Below are positions 6,006 to 14,426 of a stretch of 55,578 nt of DNA, in pieces. The notes under the pieces are model-generated. The model searched no databases. It was not told the origin of the DNA and saw only the letters and a list, made by a program, of their open reading frames with translations. The DNA is taken from the IMG/VR virus record IMGVR_UViG_3300031951_000197, positions 1 through 55,578 of that record. One strand, written 5' to 3'. Position numbers and translations under genes: made by a program. This DNA comes from a virus. Numbering within the stretch: position 1 is the stretch's first letter; every line of letters starts with the position of its first letter.

Positions 6006-6873
6006 CTTCTACCACCGCCACTTCCTCTGATACTTCCACTGCTGGTTCGTCATCTTGCTTTGTAGTTTTGCGAGGGCGACTTTTGACTTCAGCCGGGGTG
6101 ACCGGCTCGGCATAATCCTCCTCTTTCAACATGACGCTTTCAGGGCGTTGACGTTGTGCTCGCTTGAACTCCTCACGAAGCTGCGGCATGTCTGCCTCAC
6201 GCAGATTGTTGAGGTCAACCTTTGCAAAGTCAGCAATAATGAATGGGTCAAAGCCTTCCTTGAGGCAAGCCTGCTTGAAGCGCTCGACGTTCTCAGTGGA
6301 AACAAACTCGGCTGGACCAATTGCTGGTGTCTCAACGACAACTGCTTCCTGGATTGGTGCACCATCCTCGTCTGTGCGATCAGCGCCGAGTTCTTCTGCT
6401 GTGTATGCCACACCGAACAATGCTTCAGGGAATGCGTCACGAGCTACCTCTGTGATTGCACGTGCCTTGAGCATTGCATCGGGGTACTGCTTCCACACTG
6501 CTTTACCTGTGAGGTTTGCTGACCGTGCACGTTCCATGTCCCATACGGATTGGAATGTGTAGTCAGGATCATCCTTGCGGATCACCTCGGCGGTGGCGGT
6601 CATCGTCTTGCGGTCAAACTTGACACGGACGATGTGGCCCGCACGTCGACCAAGGCCAGCGATTAGCTGCGCTGATGCTGACGGCTTGCCGTCAATGACG
6701 TGGATTGATTGCACTGCTGTCATGGGGTGCACACCGATTGCGTCGGCGTACTCCATTGCAAACAGCAAGTTAGCTGGGTTCTTTTGGTATGCACGTGGTA
6801 ACAGGTTGGCGTTGGCTAGTGCGTTAGCCATTGCCATCTTGTCCTGCGCTGTGTGCTTGACGATGTTGCTCAT
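5998..6873 (-). CDS. recT: RecT-family single-strand annealing protein
   Basis: A 291-residue protein with the RecT hallmarks: NPANLLFAMEYADAIGVHPM, IHVIDGKPSASAQLIAGLGR, then RAITEVARDAFPEALFGVAYT and a charged, low-complexity C-terminus. RecT proteins bind and anneal single strands produced by a partner 5'-3' exonuclease. The partner YqaJ gene is directly upstream with overlapping stop/start. The ATG at 6873 is preferred, with AAAGGA just upstream. The equivalent position in phage R holds a different annealing-type protein (44659-45483). Confidence 0.88.
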   Translation of the reverse strand: MSNIVKHTAQDKMAMANALANANLLPRAYQKNPANLLFAMEYADAIGVHPMTAVQSIHVIDGKPSASAQLIAGLGRRAGHIVRVKFDRKTMTATAEVIRKDDPDYTFQSVWDMERARSANLTGKAVWKQYPDAMLKARAITEVARDAFPEALFGVAYTAEELGADRTDEDGAPIQEAVVVETPAIGPAEFVSTENVERFKQACLKEGFDPFIIADFAKVDLNNLREADMPQLREEFKRAQRQRPESVMLKEEDYAEPVTPAEVKSRPRKTTKQDDEPAVEVSEEVAVVEDE

Positions 6874-7817
6874 CACTTTCCTTTCAGTACACGCACGGTG
6901 CGGTACGGAGTTGTTGTCTTGTATTTGTTATACAGGGCCGGGTGCTCTGCTTCAAACTTCTTCCCATCAAATGTTGTGCGGTTCGCCGTCTTCCAAGAAA
7001 TCACCGGCTCACCGTTCATGGTGCCGTACTCAGCTTCGCCGAGCAACAAGCAGACCTGGGCTTTGAGGTCGTCCTCGATTTTGCCAAGCGACTTCTGTTG
7101 ATCCCTGACTGCTGCAAGTTCAGCAACGATCTCGACAATTGATTCAGGCAATTCCACGGTCTTACCATTACCAACCGGGTGTAACGCAGTTGCGTGTTTG
7201 TATTCTGGTTGTGCAATCTCGGGCAACATGCCCATGTCAATGTGTGCAAGAAAGCGGCGACATGCCTCGATGTGTTGCTGCTTCTCGTCACTGGTGACAA
7301 CCTGGGTGTAGCGCTGCATCTCTAGATCAGAGTCAAAGATGACCCACTCGATCTCGTCCTTGTTGGCGCAGATGGCCTGCTGTACGCCCTGCCAATACCA
7401 AGTACGTGAAAGCTGCCCTGTCCAGCGACGGTTGTACGTCTTCACCTCGATGGGTGTTCCGTTATGTGCACTGATTCCGTCAAGCGTTGCAATCAATCGC
7501 ACGTCATCTTCGTCGTAACAAAACATCTCATCGGGTGCGGTTACGTTGACGCCATTGATGTCGCCGTACCAATCCAACAGCAGTGGCTCAAGGCGGTTAC
7601 CTCGGTCCATCGCTGCCGTTGGAGTGGACGGGGCGGGCGGTGCGTCAGCGAGCAGCTCGAACGCAAGGTCAGCTGCCGAGGTGTACTGGTGTTCACCATG
7701 TACCGCAGCAGCAACGGAGGCGGAGATACGTGCTTCGCCTTGTTCATTCTTCCAACGCAGGTTCAGCCAGTCTTGACTGCCATGCGTTGGCTTCTGCACT
7801 GTGTAGTGCTTTCTCAT
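6873..7817 (-). CDS. YqaJ-type 5'-3' exonuclease
   Basis: A 314-residue lambda-exonuclease/YqaJ-family nuclease. HGSQDWLNLRW opens the family domain; RGNRLEPLLLDWY supplies the conserved Glu, LIATLDG the Asp and PIEVKTYNR the ExK lysine motif; WYWQGVQQAIC is the typical helix. It degrades one strand of duplex ends to feed RecT, encoded immediately downstream. Homologue at 45485-46423. Confidence 0.9.
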   Translation of the reverse strand: MRKHYTVQKPTHGSQDWLNLRWKNEQGEARISASVAAAVHGEHQYTSAADLAFELLADAPPAPSTPTAAMDRGNRLEPLLLDWYGDINGVNVTAPDEMFCYDEDDVRLIATLDGISAHNGTPIEVKTYNRRWTGQLSRTWYWQGVQQAICANKDEIEWVIFDSDLEMQRYTQVVTSDEKQQHIEACRRFLAHIDMGMLPEIAQPEYKHATALHPVGNGKTVELPESIVEIVAELAAVRDQQKSLGKIEDDLKAQVCLLLGEAEYGTMNGEPVISWKTANRTTFDGKKFEAEHPALYNKYKTTTPYRTVRVLKGK

Positions 7818-7857
7818 GTTCCCTCCTTATGGGTTGTCTAACAGTATGTCGATTTAG

Positions 7858-8172
7858 TTATGGTACGACAACCGTGTCACACAGTTTTCTGGAGTTAGTT
7901 CCCAGATGCTGTATGCGCTTCACCATACTCAGAGGTATGTGAGCCACATTAGAGACGGTGTTGATGTCTTCCTCTGCGTCAATAATGAAACCGGACACAA
8001 GAGTTAGGTAGCCCTCAAGCGCCCCGGGCCACACAAAACCCAGGGACAAGCAGATGCAGGCTTCCGCTTCGTATTCAGCTACCTCTGTCCAGCCAGTGTC
8101 TCCATCGAAGGCGTCAATCCATGTGACGCTTACGAGTTCCCATTCACTTGTCGTCGTCGGTGCGGTCGTCAT
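7858..8172 (-). CDS. conserved phage protein (DAFDGDTGW family)
   Basis: A 104-residue acidic protein. EWELVSVTWIDAFDGDTGW, TLVSGFIID and SNVAHIPLSMVK are shared with 46450-46743 in phage R. The DGDTGW loop could bind metal. I use the start at 8172 (MTTAPT) because AGGA lies 6 bases upstream and the conserved region begins directly after; the longer frame would run through the Zn-ribbon gene. Function unknown. Confidence 0.72.
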   Translation of the reverse strand: MTTAPTTTSEWELVSVTWIDAFDGDTGWTEVAEYEAEACICLSLGFVWPGALEGYLTLVSGFIIDAEEDINTVSNVAHIPLSMVKRIQHLGTNSRKLCDTVVVP

Positions 8173-8281
8173 AAGGGTTCCTGTCCGGTTCTCCTGATGA
8201 TCCACAGATAGCGCATTTGTGACCTTGTGAAGAAGGCCAGGAAGTATCACAGATTGGACAAATCAGCCAAGCCGTCGCCAT
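8144..8281 (-). CDS. small rubredoxin-like zinc-ribbon protein
   Basis: A 45-residue product: WLICPICDTSWP then HKCAICG, two CxxC knuckles spaced like a zinc ribbon, followed by an acidic tail. It overlaps the metallophosphoesterase 3' end by 35 bases and the next gene by 29, each in another frame. Phage R has the same gene in the same overlapping place (46730-46864), with the knuckles conserved (WLICPICDTTWP, RCLICG), which shows selection on this frame. Confidence 0.75.
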   Translation of the reverse strand: MATAWLICPICDTSWPSSQGHKCAICGSSGEPDRNPYDDRTDDDK

Positions 8282-9419
8282 AAAGAACACCCCTGTAGAA
8301 CATCGATCCATTACGTATTGGGACCAACTCTAGATGAAAGGGGGCGTCTCCGTCCAGGTATGTGACTACAGCCAAGCCCTGTTGCCAGTTCTCCGTGACC
8401 GGCATGGGCCTCCCATCAAGGTCGATGCCCCCCTTCGTTGAGGGAACGGCCCCATCAGTTCTAGCCAGGCACCCTGCTGAGGCAGCAAGAATTGTTTTAG
8501 GACCGTCATAATCCTCACGGGTCTGCTCGGCCCATTCCCTGCGATGAACGTGTCCATACAGCACTGAGGTTTTTTCATGCTGGAGATACTGGTGTGCTGT
8601 CGATCCATTGGATTTCGCTTTGCTTCCATGTATGACTCTTAGTTTCTCGTTGATCCAAACTTGCCCAGCCGGGTAGCCGGGCACGTACGTAACGTTATGC
8701 TCATCAAATCTACACAAGTATGGCACAGAAAGGACTGGCCAAGACTCTGGTGCAGCACCTCGCTTGATACCAAAAGCTGCTTGCGCGTTGTCGAGCAAGT
8801 AATTGACTAAGCGTTCTTCGTGGTTGCCAGCAATCCAAAAGATTTCTGCTTCCGGTGCTGCGGCACGAAGTCGAGCAACCATCACCGTTGCATAGTCAAT
8901 GGCTGCCTGTGTGGTGCGCCCAAAAGCTGGCGACAATCGGTACTTACCCATCTCAGGCAAGTCCAGGTTGTCACCGTGCATCACGATCTTGTCAGGGCGA
9001 ACACGACGACACAGTTCTACTGCTAGGTCTATTGCTTTCTCATCGTGTGTACCAACCAACGTGTCGTACTGGTCACGATAGTAACCAATCTGCATGTCAG
9101 GCAGAACAACACAGACCTTGTTGCCGGTGCTGACAGCGCGTTTCACTGCGGGCTTTGGCATCTTGACAGCGGGGCCTGGTTGAACAACTGGCCACTGTGG
9201 TCCAAGCTCCCAGGAAGGTGAAAACTGAATGCCGTAAAGATCGTGCACCTCAGCTTCGCCGTCAACGTTCTTGGTTAGGGACTGATAAACAGAAACCCTT
9301 TTAATTGCGCCAATCTCCTCAAGGTTGATACCTTGACGCTCGATTAGTTCAGCAATCTTGCCCAGCTTAGAAACATTGCTGTCCGCTGGTCCTTCATTGA
9401 TTATGTCACTCAGCGCCAC
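8247..9419 (-). CDS. calcineurin-like metallophosphoesterase
   Basis: A 390-residue protein with the two-metal phosphoesterase motifs in order: VVLPDMQIGYY, MHGDNLDLPEMGKY, IAGNHEERLV and VLYGHVHRREWAE. The N-terminal about 100 residues are specific to this phage group. I place the start at the GTG at 9419 since GGGAGG lies 7 bases upstream; the protein is then exactly as long (390 residues) as its homologue at 46833-48005. It may act on DNA ends or nucleotides in the recombination module, or on RNA; substrate not predictable. Confidence 0.85.
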   Translation of the reverse strand: MALSDIINEGPADSNVSKLGKIAELIERQGINLEEIGAIKRVSVYQSLTKNVDGEAEVHDLYGIQFSPSWELGPQWPVVQPGPAVKMPKPAVKRAVSTGNKVCVVLPDMQIGYYRDQYDTLVGTHDEKAIDLAVELCRRVRPDKIVMHGDNLDLPEMGKYRLSPAFGRTTQAAIDYATVMVARLRAAAPEAEIFWIAGNHEERLVNYLLDNAQAAFGIKRGAAPESWPVLSVPYLCRFDEHNVTYVPGYPAGQVWINEKLRVIHGSKAKSNGSTAHQYLQHEKTSVLYGHVHRREWAEQTREDYDGPKTILAASAGCLARTDGAVPSTKGGIDLDGRPMPVTENWQQGLAVVTYLDGDAPFHLELVPIRNGSMFYRGVLYGDGLADLSNL

Positions 9420-9654
9420 AACTGCACCTCCCATTGACATGACGATAGATACTCATGTCGCTAATAGTAATTCCCTCAGAACCAAGAACTTTCATTAACC
9501 AACTAGCGGTGTATCCGGGTTGCCTGGTCTTGATGTGGGTTAACGCTGCGTGTAGCGCGGATCGCTCCTCTCCCTGTAGGGAGTCAACGATTCTTCGTAC
9601 TGCGCAGCTCCTCTCCTTGAGTGCTGGTTCTTGCAGCTTGTCTAGTAGCCCCAT
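9406..9654 (-). CDS. small HTH-like protein
   Basis: An 82-residue basic protein (MGLLDKLQEPALKERS...). GYTASWLMKVLGSEG, ISDMSIYRH and GRCSCG align with YTWVRAVLAKEG, RRHLKGQCVC of the phage R protein at 47996-48238. The spacing of helices suggests an HTH; the C-terminal Cys pair could bind metal. AGGAGG lies 10 bases before the start. It immediately precedes the phosphoesterase in both phages. Confidence 0.65.
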   Translation of the reverse strand: MGLLDKLQEPALKERSCAVRRIVDSLQGEERSALHAALTHIKTRQPGYTASWLMKVLGSEGITISDMSIYRHVNGRCSCGAE

Positions 9655-9796
9655 GCTGAGCCACCTCCTTGTGTAGTTGTTTGTCTATCTTCTCGATCAG
9701 ATGGACAAGACGTTCCTCTTCATCGTAGCCTCTTGCGATGACTCTTGCAAGGAACATCTTGATGTCTCGCAAGTCGGACTTATTGAATGACGCCAT
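9584..9796 (-). CDS. small charged helical protein
   Basis: A 70-residue, strongly charged product (MASFNKSDLRDIKMF...) predicted helical (EEERLVHLIEKIDKQLHKEV), with GGAGG 5 bases before the ATG. It overlaps the next gene by 71 bases in another frame. No counterpart was found in phage R. Function unknown. Confidence 0.55.
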   Translation of the reverse strand: MASFNKSDLRDIKMFLARVIARGYDEEERLVHLIEKIDKQLHKEVAQHGATRQAARTSTQGEELRSTKNR

Positions 9797-9820
9797 GTTG
9801 CCTCCTCTGTGGGAGGTAAA

Positions 9821-10000
9821 CTATACATCCCCTTTGAGGTGATCCTCAATGTGGCCGTCAAGTTTTTTTTCTATTCTGTCAAGCGAGTGAACCATAACTT
9901 GATTGGACTCGTTTGACTCAATGCGGTGACGCTGAATCAAGGCGACCGTGACAGCACCGATCAAACCGATGATGGCAACAAGGATCGCCTCGGAAAGCAT
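9821..10000 (-). CDS. membrane protein, DUF2746-like, possible holin partner
   Basis: A 59-residue protein with one N-terminal membrane helix (AILVAIIGLIGAVTVALI), then QRHRIES and a coiled-coil tail (HSLDRIEKKLDGH). This layout matches small DUF2746-type proteins found beside lysis genes in actinophages. Start at 10000 shares its A with the stop of the micro-protein upstream. Homologue at 48299-48508 (GIAVALIGLVGAVMVALLQRH). Confidence 0.72.
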   Translation of the reverse strand: MLSEAILVAIIGLIGAVTVALIQRHRIESNESNQVMVHSLDRIEKKLDGHIEDHLKGDV

Positions 10001-10080
10001 TAGTTGTCCTTGTCTTCCGGAATAGCTAGGGCTATGCAGATAAACGCAAGAATGAATACGAGGGGAATGGTGATAAGCAT
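10000..10080 (-). CDS. 26-residue membrane micro-protein
   Basis: MLITIPLVFILAFICIALAI then PEDKDN: a lone membrane helix with an acidic tip. It starts at 10080 behind GGAGGGG and its stop TAA shares a base with the next ATG. The phage R equivalent (48505-48585, ending LALPEDDE) has the same length, hydrophobicity and ending, at the same place, so this very short frame is likely translated. It may modulate lysis. Confidence 0.6.
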   Translation of the reverse strand: MLITIPLVFILAFICIALAIPEDKDN

Positions 10081-10670
10081 TACTCCCCTCCGAGGGCCTT
10101 GAGGAACTTGTTCCATTTGCGCTTGACGTAACGGGTTGCGTTCTCTGGATCAGCGATTTGCCAGTGCCAAGCTTCGTACTCCGGGTTTGGTTTCCATAGG
10201 TACTTGGGTGGCCCTTGCAGATAGGCACCGTAGCGCGGGCCGTTATTGCATAGCCAGTCGTATGCGCCATTGGACACATCAAAATCCTGGGCACAGGCCC
10301 AGCCATGCGGACTCGTGCCAGGGCTCGCTGATGGGCTGGCACCTTGGTTGAGGAAGTAGGTGCGCCCCTTGTAAATGCGGGTTATCTGTGGCACCCGCCC
10401 TGTTGGTTCTGTTGAGTAGCGCGAGAAGAACAAAGCTTCTTGTGCCTCAAAGGATCGATAGCCACCACTTACGGCTTTAAGCTGAATGCCATCCTTGAGT
10501 GCATCGTCATACATTGTGTTGAATGCAAATGCAGGACCACCCCAGAACACCGAGGTAGCCCAAGCGGTTCCACCGCAAGATAGCTTTCCTAGCGCAGAGG
10601 CAGGCAGCCGACCGTTGCCGTAACGAAGCAGTGTTCCAGGCACCTTCTGTGCTTTGTAAGGGTGGCCCAC
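10080..10670 (-). CDS. endolysin, M15 (VanY-type) peptidase
   Basis: A 196-residue endolysin. SGGYRSFEAQEALF, SPHGWACAQDFDV (zinc-binding His and Asp) and YEAWHWQI (second catalytic/zinc His) are the motifs of M15 D-Ala-D-Ala peptidases. The start is a GTG at 10670, just after the stop of the holin-like gene. It would cut the peptide stems of host peptidoglycan at the end of infection. No separate wall-binding domain is evident. Homologue at 48585-49190. Confidence 0.88.
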   Translation of the reverse strand: MGHPYKAQKVPGTLLRYGNGRLPASALGKLSCGGTAWATSVFWGGPAFAFNTMYDDALKDGIQLKAVSGGYRSFEAQEALFFSRYSTEPTGRVPQITRIYKGRTYFLNQGASPSASPGTSPHGWACAQDFDVSNGAYDWLCNNGPRYGAYLQGPPKYLWKPNPEYEAWHWQIADPENATRYVKRKWNKFLKALGGE

Positions 10671-10671
10671 A

Positions 10672-10890
10672 TCAGCCTCCCTCTACCGCTTCTGATACTT
10701 CCTCGGCTGTCAAGCGACCATCCATTGCTGCGTTAGCAAGGTTGTTGACAACAGCTATTAGGTACATGACGACTGTTGTGCCTGCGGTCACCCAGGTAGA
10801 AACATCAAAGATGAACGCCGTACTAATGACGCCCAGAGTAACCGTTACGAAGTTGGCAGCAAACTTTACCAGGATTGCCTTGCTTGTCAC
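10672..10890 (-). CDS. holin-like membrane protein
   Basis: A 72-residue protein with two hydrophobic segments (ILVKFAANFVTVTLGVIST and WVTAGTTVVMYLIAVVN) and an acidic C-terminus. Its place directly before the endolysin, with the stop 2 bases from the endolysin GTG, supports a holin role. Homologue at 49192-49410 is very similar. Confidence 0.75.
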   Translation of the reverse strand: MTSKAILVKFAANFVTVTLGVISTAFIFDVSTWVTAGTTVVMYLIAVVNNLANAAMDGRLTAEEVSEAVEGG

Positions 10891-12539
10891 TTGGACTCCA
10901 ATGCTTCGAGTCGTGCCTCCAACGAGTTAACCTTGTCGTAGAGGTCACGGATCAACTGTTGCTGTGCTACGCACATGCGCTCGTAGGCAAAGTACTCCAC
11001 GAGCCCATCTGCGTCGTACTGCACGAGCTCGGACAAACCGTTCTGGTCAGCTTGTTCCGCAATGAAACCGTAATGCCAGACGGCATCCTCGCCTTGCTCC
11101 TCGACGGCCTTACGATACTTGAAACGTACTGGGATCATTCCAAGCACGGCGTCAGCGTTGAACTCGTAAGCGCTTACCTGTTCTTTGAAGCGTTGCGAAG
11201 AAGATGAGAAGCCAACGCGGTTGTCGCTCAGCGAATACAGCGCACGAATGGTTCCCAATCCACCAAGGTCGTTGCCATTAACGCCCTGGTTGGAGTCGAT
11301 CTGCATGAGTTCATCGTTTGCAGAGTTGACAATCTTGAAATACGTATCGTTCGTATTCTTGTTTGTACGTAGGGTTCCGCCAACTTGAATGTTGCCAGAG
11401 GTTTCAACGCTTGCAACAACCAAGGCCGCAGTACCAGAGACCTTGGCCCCAGTGACTGCATCATCCTTAATGTTTGCTGTTTCAACAGCGTCGTTTGCTA
11501 GCTCTACGGTTGTAATTTTATTGGCACCAACCGTCGTGGTCAGAGAAATGTTTGCTGACCCATCAAAGGATACTCCGGTTGCGGTGACGTCGCCAGTCAA
11601 AGCAATTGTCCTTGCGGTCGCAAGAGCAGTAGCTGTAGAAGCGTTACCAGTAACCGCGCCAGTCAGGTTTGCCGTGATTGTCCCGGCGGTGAAGTTGCCC
11701 GTCGCGCCACGAGCCACGATGGCATTGGCAGTGTTGGCGGTTGTCGCCGTGGTGGCCGAGTTAGAAACCTTGCCAGCTGTGGCTATGGTTGCCAGCTTCG
11801 TATCCACAATTCCTGCACTAGCATTGATGTCGTCGTTAACAATCGTGCCATCAAGAATCTTGGCCGAGGTTACCGCACCATCAGCGATCTTGGCTGCGAC
11901 TATTCCTGAGTCCTTAACACGTAACGTGTCGGTATTGATTTCAATAGTGGAATCATCCACGTTGACAGCAAAAGCCGTGCCAGCACCACCGGAAAGACCA
12001 GCACCAGCCACCGCGCTAGCAATCTTGGCTGCGGTTACCGCTGAATCATTGATGTCTGCGGTGTCAACCGTAAGGTCGGTAATCATTGCGCCAGTTACGT
12101 TGGCCCACTTCATGCCGTTTGTTTGGCCACTGGGGTCAGCAACCAAAACCTGATTTAAAGTACCGATGGCTTGACGAGCAAAGGTTGTGCCGTTAAAGGT
12201 TGCGAGGTCGCCTTTGGTCGTGAAGGTCGAGGTCAGTTCGTTTGCCTCGTCAGCGTCGACCGCCGTAAAGACTGGATAAATAACAGCACCGGACGAGTGC
12301 TGCACATCAGAGGTGTTGTCCGCGCCGCGGGTCGTAATGGCCAGGCTGGTGCTTGTACGGGTAACAAGCATCTTCTCTTCCGAAGAAGTGCCTGGGTCAA
12401 CAACAACATAGAATGGCGCACCAGTGGGCCAGCCGGTTGCAGCAGAAATGTTGGCGCTTGAAGCACCTTGGTTAAGCTGGCCGTTAAGGGTGGTTGCCGC
12501 TGCTCCGCCCTGGTATGCGCGTCTAGTTTTTGCTGCCAT
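10887..12539 (-). CDS. tail fibre/spike with C-terminal S74 chaperone domain
   Basis: A 550-residue fibre protein. Residues 1-110 (AGAVIYPVFTAVDADEAN) are shared with the phage R fibre; the middle is a repetitive stalk (SAVTAAKIA, DGAVTSAKILDGTI); the C-terminal about 110 residues carry SSSSQRFKEQ, IPVRFKYR and HYGFIAEQAD, the pattern of peptidase S74 intramolecular chaperones. These fold the trimer and then cut themselves off at the conserved Ser. It probably binds the host surface. In phage R (49410-50780) the same head is joined to a different C-terminal domain. Confidence 0.85.
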   Translation of the reverse strand: MAAKTRRAYQGGAAATTLNGQLNQGASSANISAATGWPTGAPFYVVVDPGTSSEEKMLVTRTSTSLAITTRGADNTSDVQHSSGAVIYPVFTAVDADEANELTSTFTTKGDLATFNGTTFARQAIGTLNQVLVADPSGQTNGMKWANVTGAMITDLTVDTADINDSAVTAAKIASAVAGAGLSGGAGTAFAVNVDDSTIEINTDTLRVKDSGIVAAKIADGAVTSAKILDGTIVNDDINASAGIVDTKLATIATAGKVSNSATTATTANTANAIVARGATGNFTAGTITANLTGAVTGNASTATALATARTIALTGDVTATGVSFDGSANISLTTTVGANKITTVELANDAVETANIKDDAVTGAKVSGTAALVVASVETSGNIQVGGTLRTNKNTNDTYFKIVNSANDELMQIDSNQGVNGNDLGGLGTIRALYSLSDNRVGFSSSSQRFKEQVSAYEFNADAVLGMIPVRFKYRKAVEEQGEDAVWHYGFIAEQADQNGLSELVQYDADGLVEYFAYERMCVAQQQLIRDLYDKVNSLEARLEALESK

Positions 12540-12547
12540 TTATAACC

Positions 12548-14425
12548 TCATTCCTCGACAGAACGTAGGGTTAGTGTACACGTTCCATCCCATACCCACT
12601 CATTATCGTGGGAATCCACCGGTGCCCATTCTAAGTCTTCAACTATAACCGAATAGGAGTTTTTGCCTTCCTGGTAGGAAATGATGCTTGGGTTGTCCAG
12701 GTAACCATGAAGGATGCTGCGCTCCTCATCTACCTCCATAAAGTAATCACGGTTCTGAATAGAGATCTTCTTGTGGATCAAGAGCGGAACCTGCCAAAAG
12801 CGGCTGCGATATGGGGCTGCGTATGCACGAGCGCTCCAGCGCGTAAGCACCGGCCCCTTGGTGGCATCCGTTCCTGAGCGTGTAAAGGTCAGCTTGAACT
12901 GGGCTTCTATAACTTTGGTCTCTGGGCCATCATGGGTTTCTTCTGTGGTGGAGGCGGTTGACCAGGTGCCGAGTGTGGCGTAAGAACCATTGTCTGACTG
13001 CATAGCAACAGCAACTGTTCCATTGAGGGGCTGTGCTCGCAGGTCAAACTTGGCAACAAACTTGCGATCTGGAATGCCCCAGGTAAAACGGCCACTCTCC
13101 ATAGTCGCTGAGGAAACAAGGGAGCCGGTGTTCTCATAGACGACGCCAACCCCGGTGACGGTGAAAACCTTTACCTGGACGCCAGCAGCATTAACAAAGT
13201 TTGTTACGGACTTGATTACTGCCGTGGTGTCGTACATCAAATCCGTTGCGTATGCCGGGGTATTGGCTGCCGTAAGTGTTGATAGGTCTAGTCGACCCAA
13301 GCCTCCAGATGTCGTGTCGTAGTTGCTCCAGGTAAACCAAACAAATCTGTCTTGGCCAATGAAGTCCAGCACAGAACTAGTGGTTTGAATAAGTGCGCCG
13401 ACTGTCAGGTTGCCGTCAGCATCAGCTATCGCCATGCGGACACCCTTGTCTGAGCCAATAAAGATGTAACCCAGGTAGCCGTAAATGGCTGTTACAACCT
13501 CGCCATCTGGCAACTGAAGCGCCACGGATGCTGCATCAAGGGCTGTGGCGTCTGTCTTGATTGTGGTTTTGTAAATCAAGCTTGTCTTGCCTGCATATCC
13601 AGCGGCGTAGATAAAACCTTGCCCTGCCGCAGACCCCACCCACCTAAAAGCTGTATTCCTTTGAGTGAGGATGGTGCTAGTCAACGAACCTGCTGTGTAA
13701 GCCTGGGCCGTACCATCATAAAGAACGTTCTCTTTTGTCGCCATTAGTCGGCCATTGACATAATCAATTCCCGTAACGGTGTCATAGATTTGTCTCGTCC
13801 CGGACCCAGGTGATGCTATGTCGTAAGCGTATACGCCTGACGTGGTGGCGGTAACAGCAACAAAAAGCGAGGTGCCGTCAGTAGCTATGTCGTGAACTGC
13901 CGTGGTGCTTGTTGGCATGGTCAGAGCTATCCAGTCTCCACTTACCGTTGTTGCGTAAGAAACGCCAGTGCCATTAATTACGAAGAGCTTTCCGCTTACT
14001 GCCAATGCTTTTCCAACGTTTGACGTTGGGGCGTTCGTTCCAGCATTTAGGGCTGTTGCATTAAGTAATGAAAGTTGGCCACGCGTCCATGGATCAAGAC
14101 CCTTGCTGGTGAAGAAGCGGTATGGCTCTGAGTCGTCTCGGTCACCATACTTCTGGCCTGCTCCTTCGTGCCAAGAAATCTTAGAGCGACGCCATAGCCC
14201 ACCAGGGTTGATTGCCGCTTCGCCTGGGGCTGTCGACTGGTCAACTGAGTCTCTGATTCTGGGTTCGTGACCAGACATAAACTTGCCTGAGCGCATGTCG
14301 AGCATGTACGGTCGTCCGTTAATGCCTATAGGAAAGATGTCCGGCACGAGCGTCGTTGAGCCAGTGCCGGTGTAGAACGAATAACCACCTACGAATGGAA
14401 ATGTAAAGGTAGTAAGTGCTGCCAC
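12548..14425 (-). CDS. virion structural protein, large tail component
   Basis: A 625-residue protein starting with GTG at 14425. N-terminal FPIGINGRPYMLDM and RIRDSVDQSTAPGEAAINPGGLWRR are highly conserved in the phage R homologue (50792-52651). The middle has short beta-rich repeats suggestive of a propeller. It follows the 295-residue gene with which it pairs in both phages. Size and order recall the two tail-tube (nozzle) proteins of podoviruses, but no family match can be claimed by eye. Confidence 0.7.
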   Translation of the reverse strand: MAALTTFTFPFVGGYSFYTGTGSTTLVPDIFPIGINGRPYMLDMRSGKFMSGHEPRIRDSVDQSTAPGEAAINPGGLWRRSKISWHEGAGQKYGDRDDSEPYRFFTSKGLDPWTRGQLSLLNATALNAGTNAPTSNVGKALAVSGKLFVINGTGVSYATTVSGDWIALTMPTSTTAVHDIATDGTSLFVAVTATTSGVYAYDIASPGSGTRQIYDTVTGIDYVNGRLMATKENVLYDGTAQAYTAGSLTSTILTQRNTAFRWVGSAAGQGFIYAAGYAGKTSLIYKTTIKTDATALDAASVALQLPDGEVVTAIYGYLGYIFIGSDKGVRMAIADADGNLTVGALIQTTSSVLDFIGQDRFVWFTWSNYDTTSGGLGRLDLSTLTAANTPAYATDLMYDTTAVIKSVTNFVNAAGVQVKVFTVTGVGVVYENTGSLVSSATMESGRFTWGIPDRKFVAKFDLRAQPLNGTVAVAMQSDNGSYATLGTWSTASTTEETHDGPETKVIEAQFKLTFTRSGTDATKGPVLTRWSARAYAAPYRSRFWQVPLLIHKKISIQNRDYFMEVDEERSILHGYLDNPSIISYQEGKNSYSVIVEDLEWAPVDSHDNEWVWDGTCTLTLRSVEE

Positions 14426-14426
14426 G

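Noticed and set aside
9821-10342. A 173-residue frame covering the DUF2746-like gene
   Set aside because: Its N-terminal 114 codons lie antisense-free but in the wrong frame over the endolysin end and the micro-protein; the conserved part starts at 10000, where the homologue also starts.
11389-12153. A 254-residue plus-strand frame opposite the S74 fibre
   Set aside because: Ala/Val/Pro-rich repeat antisense to the AKI/DGTI stalk repeats; mirror of a real gene.
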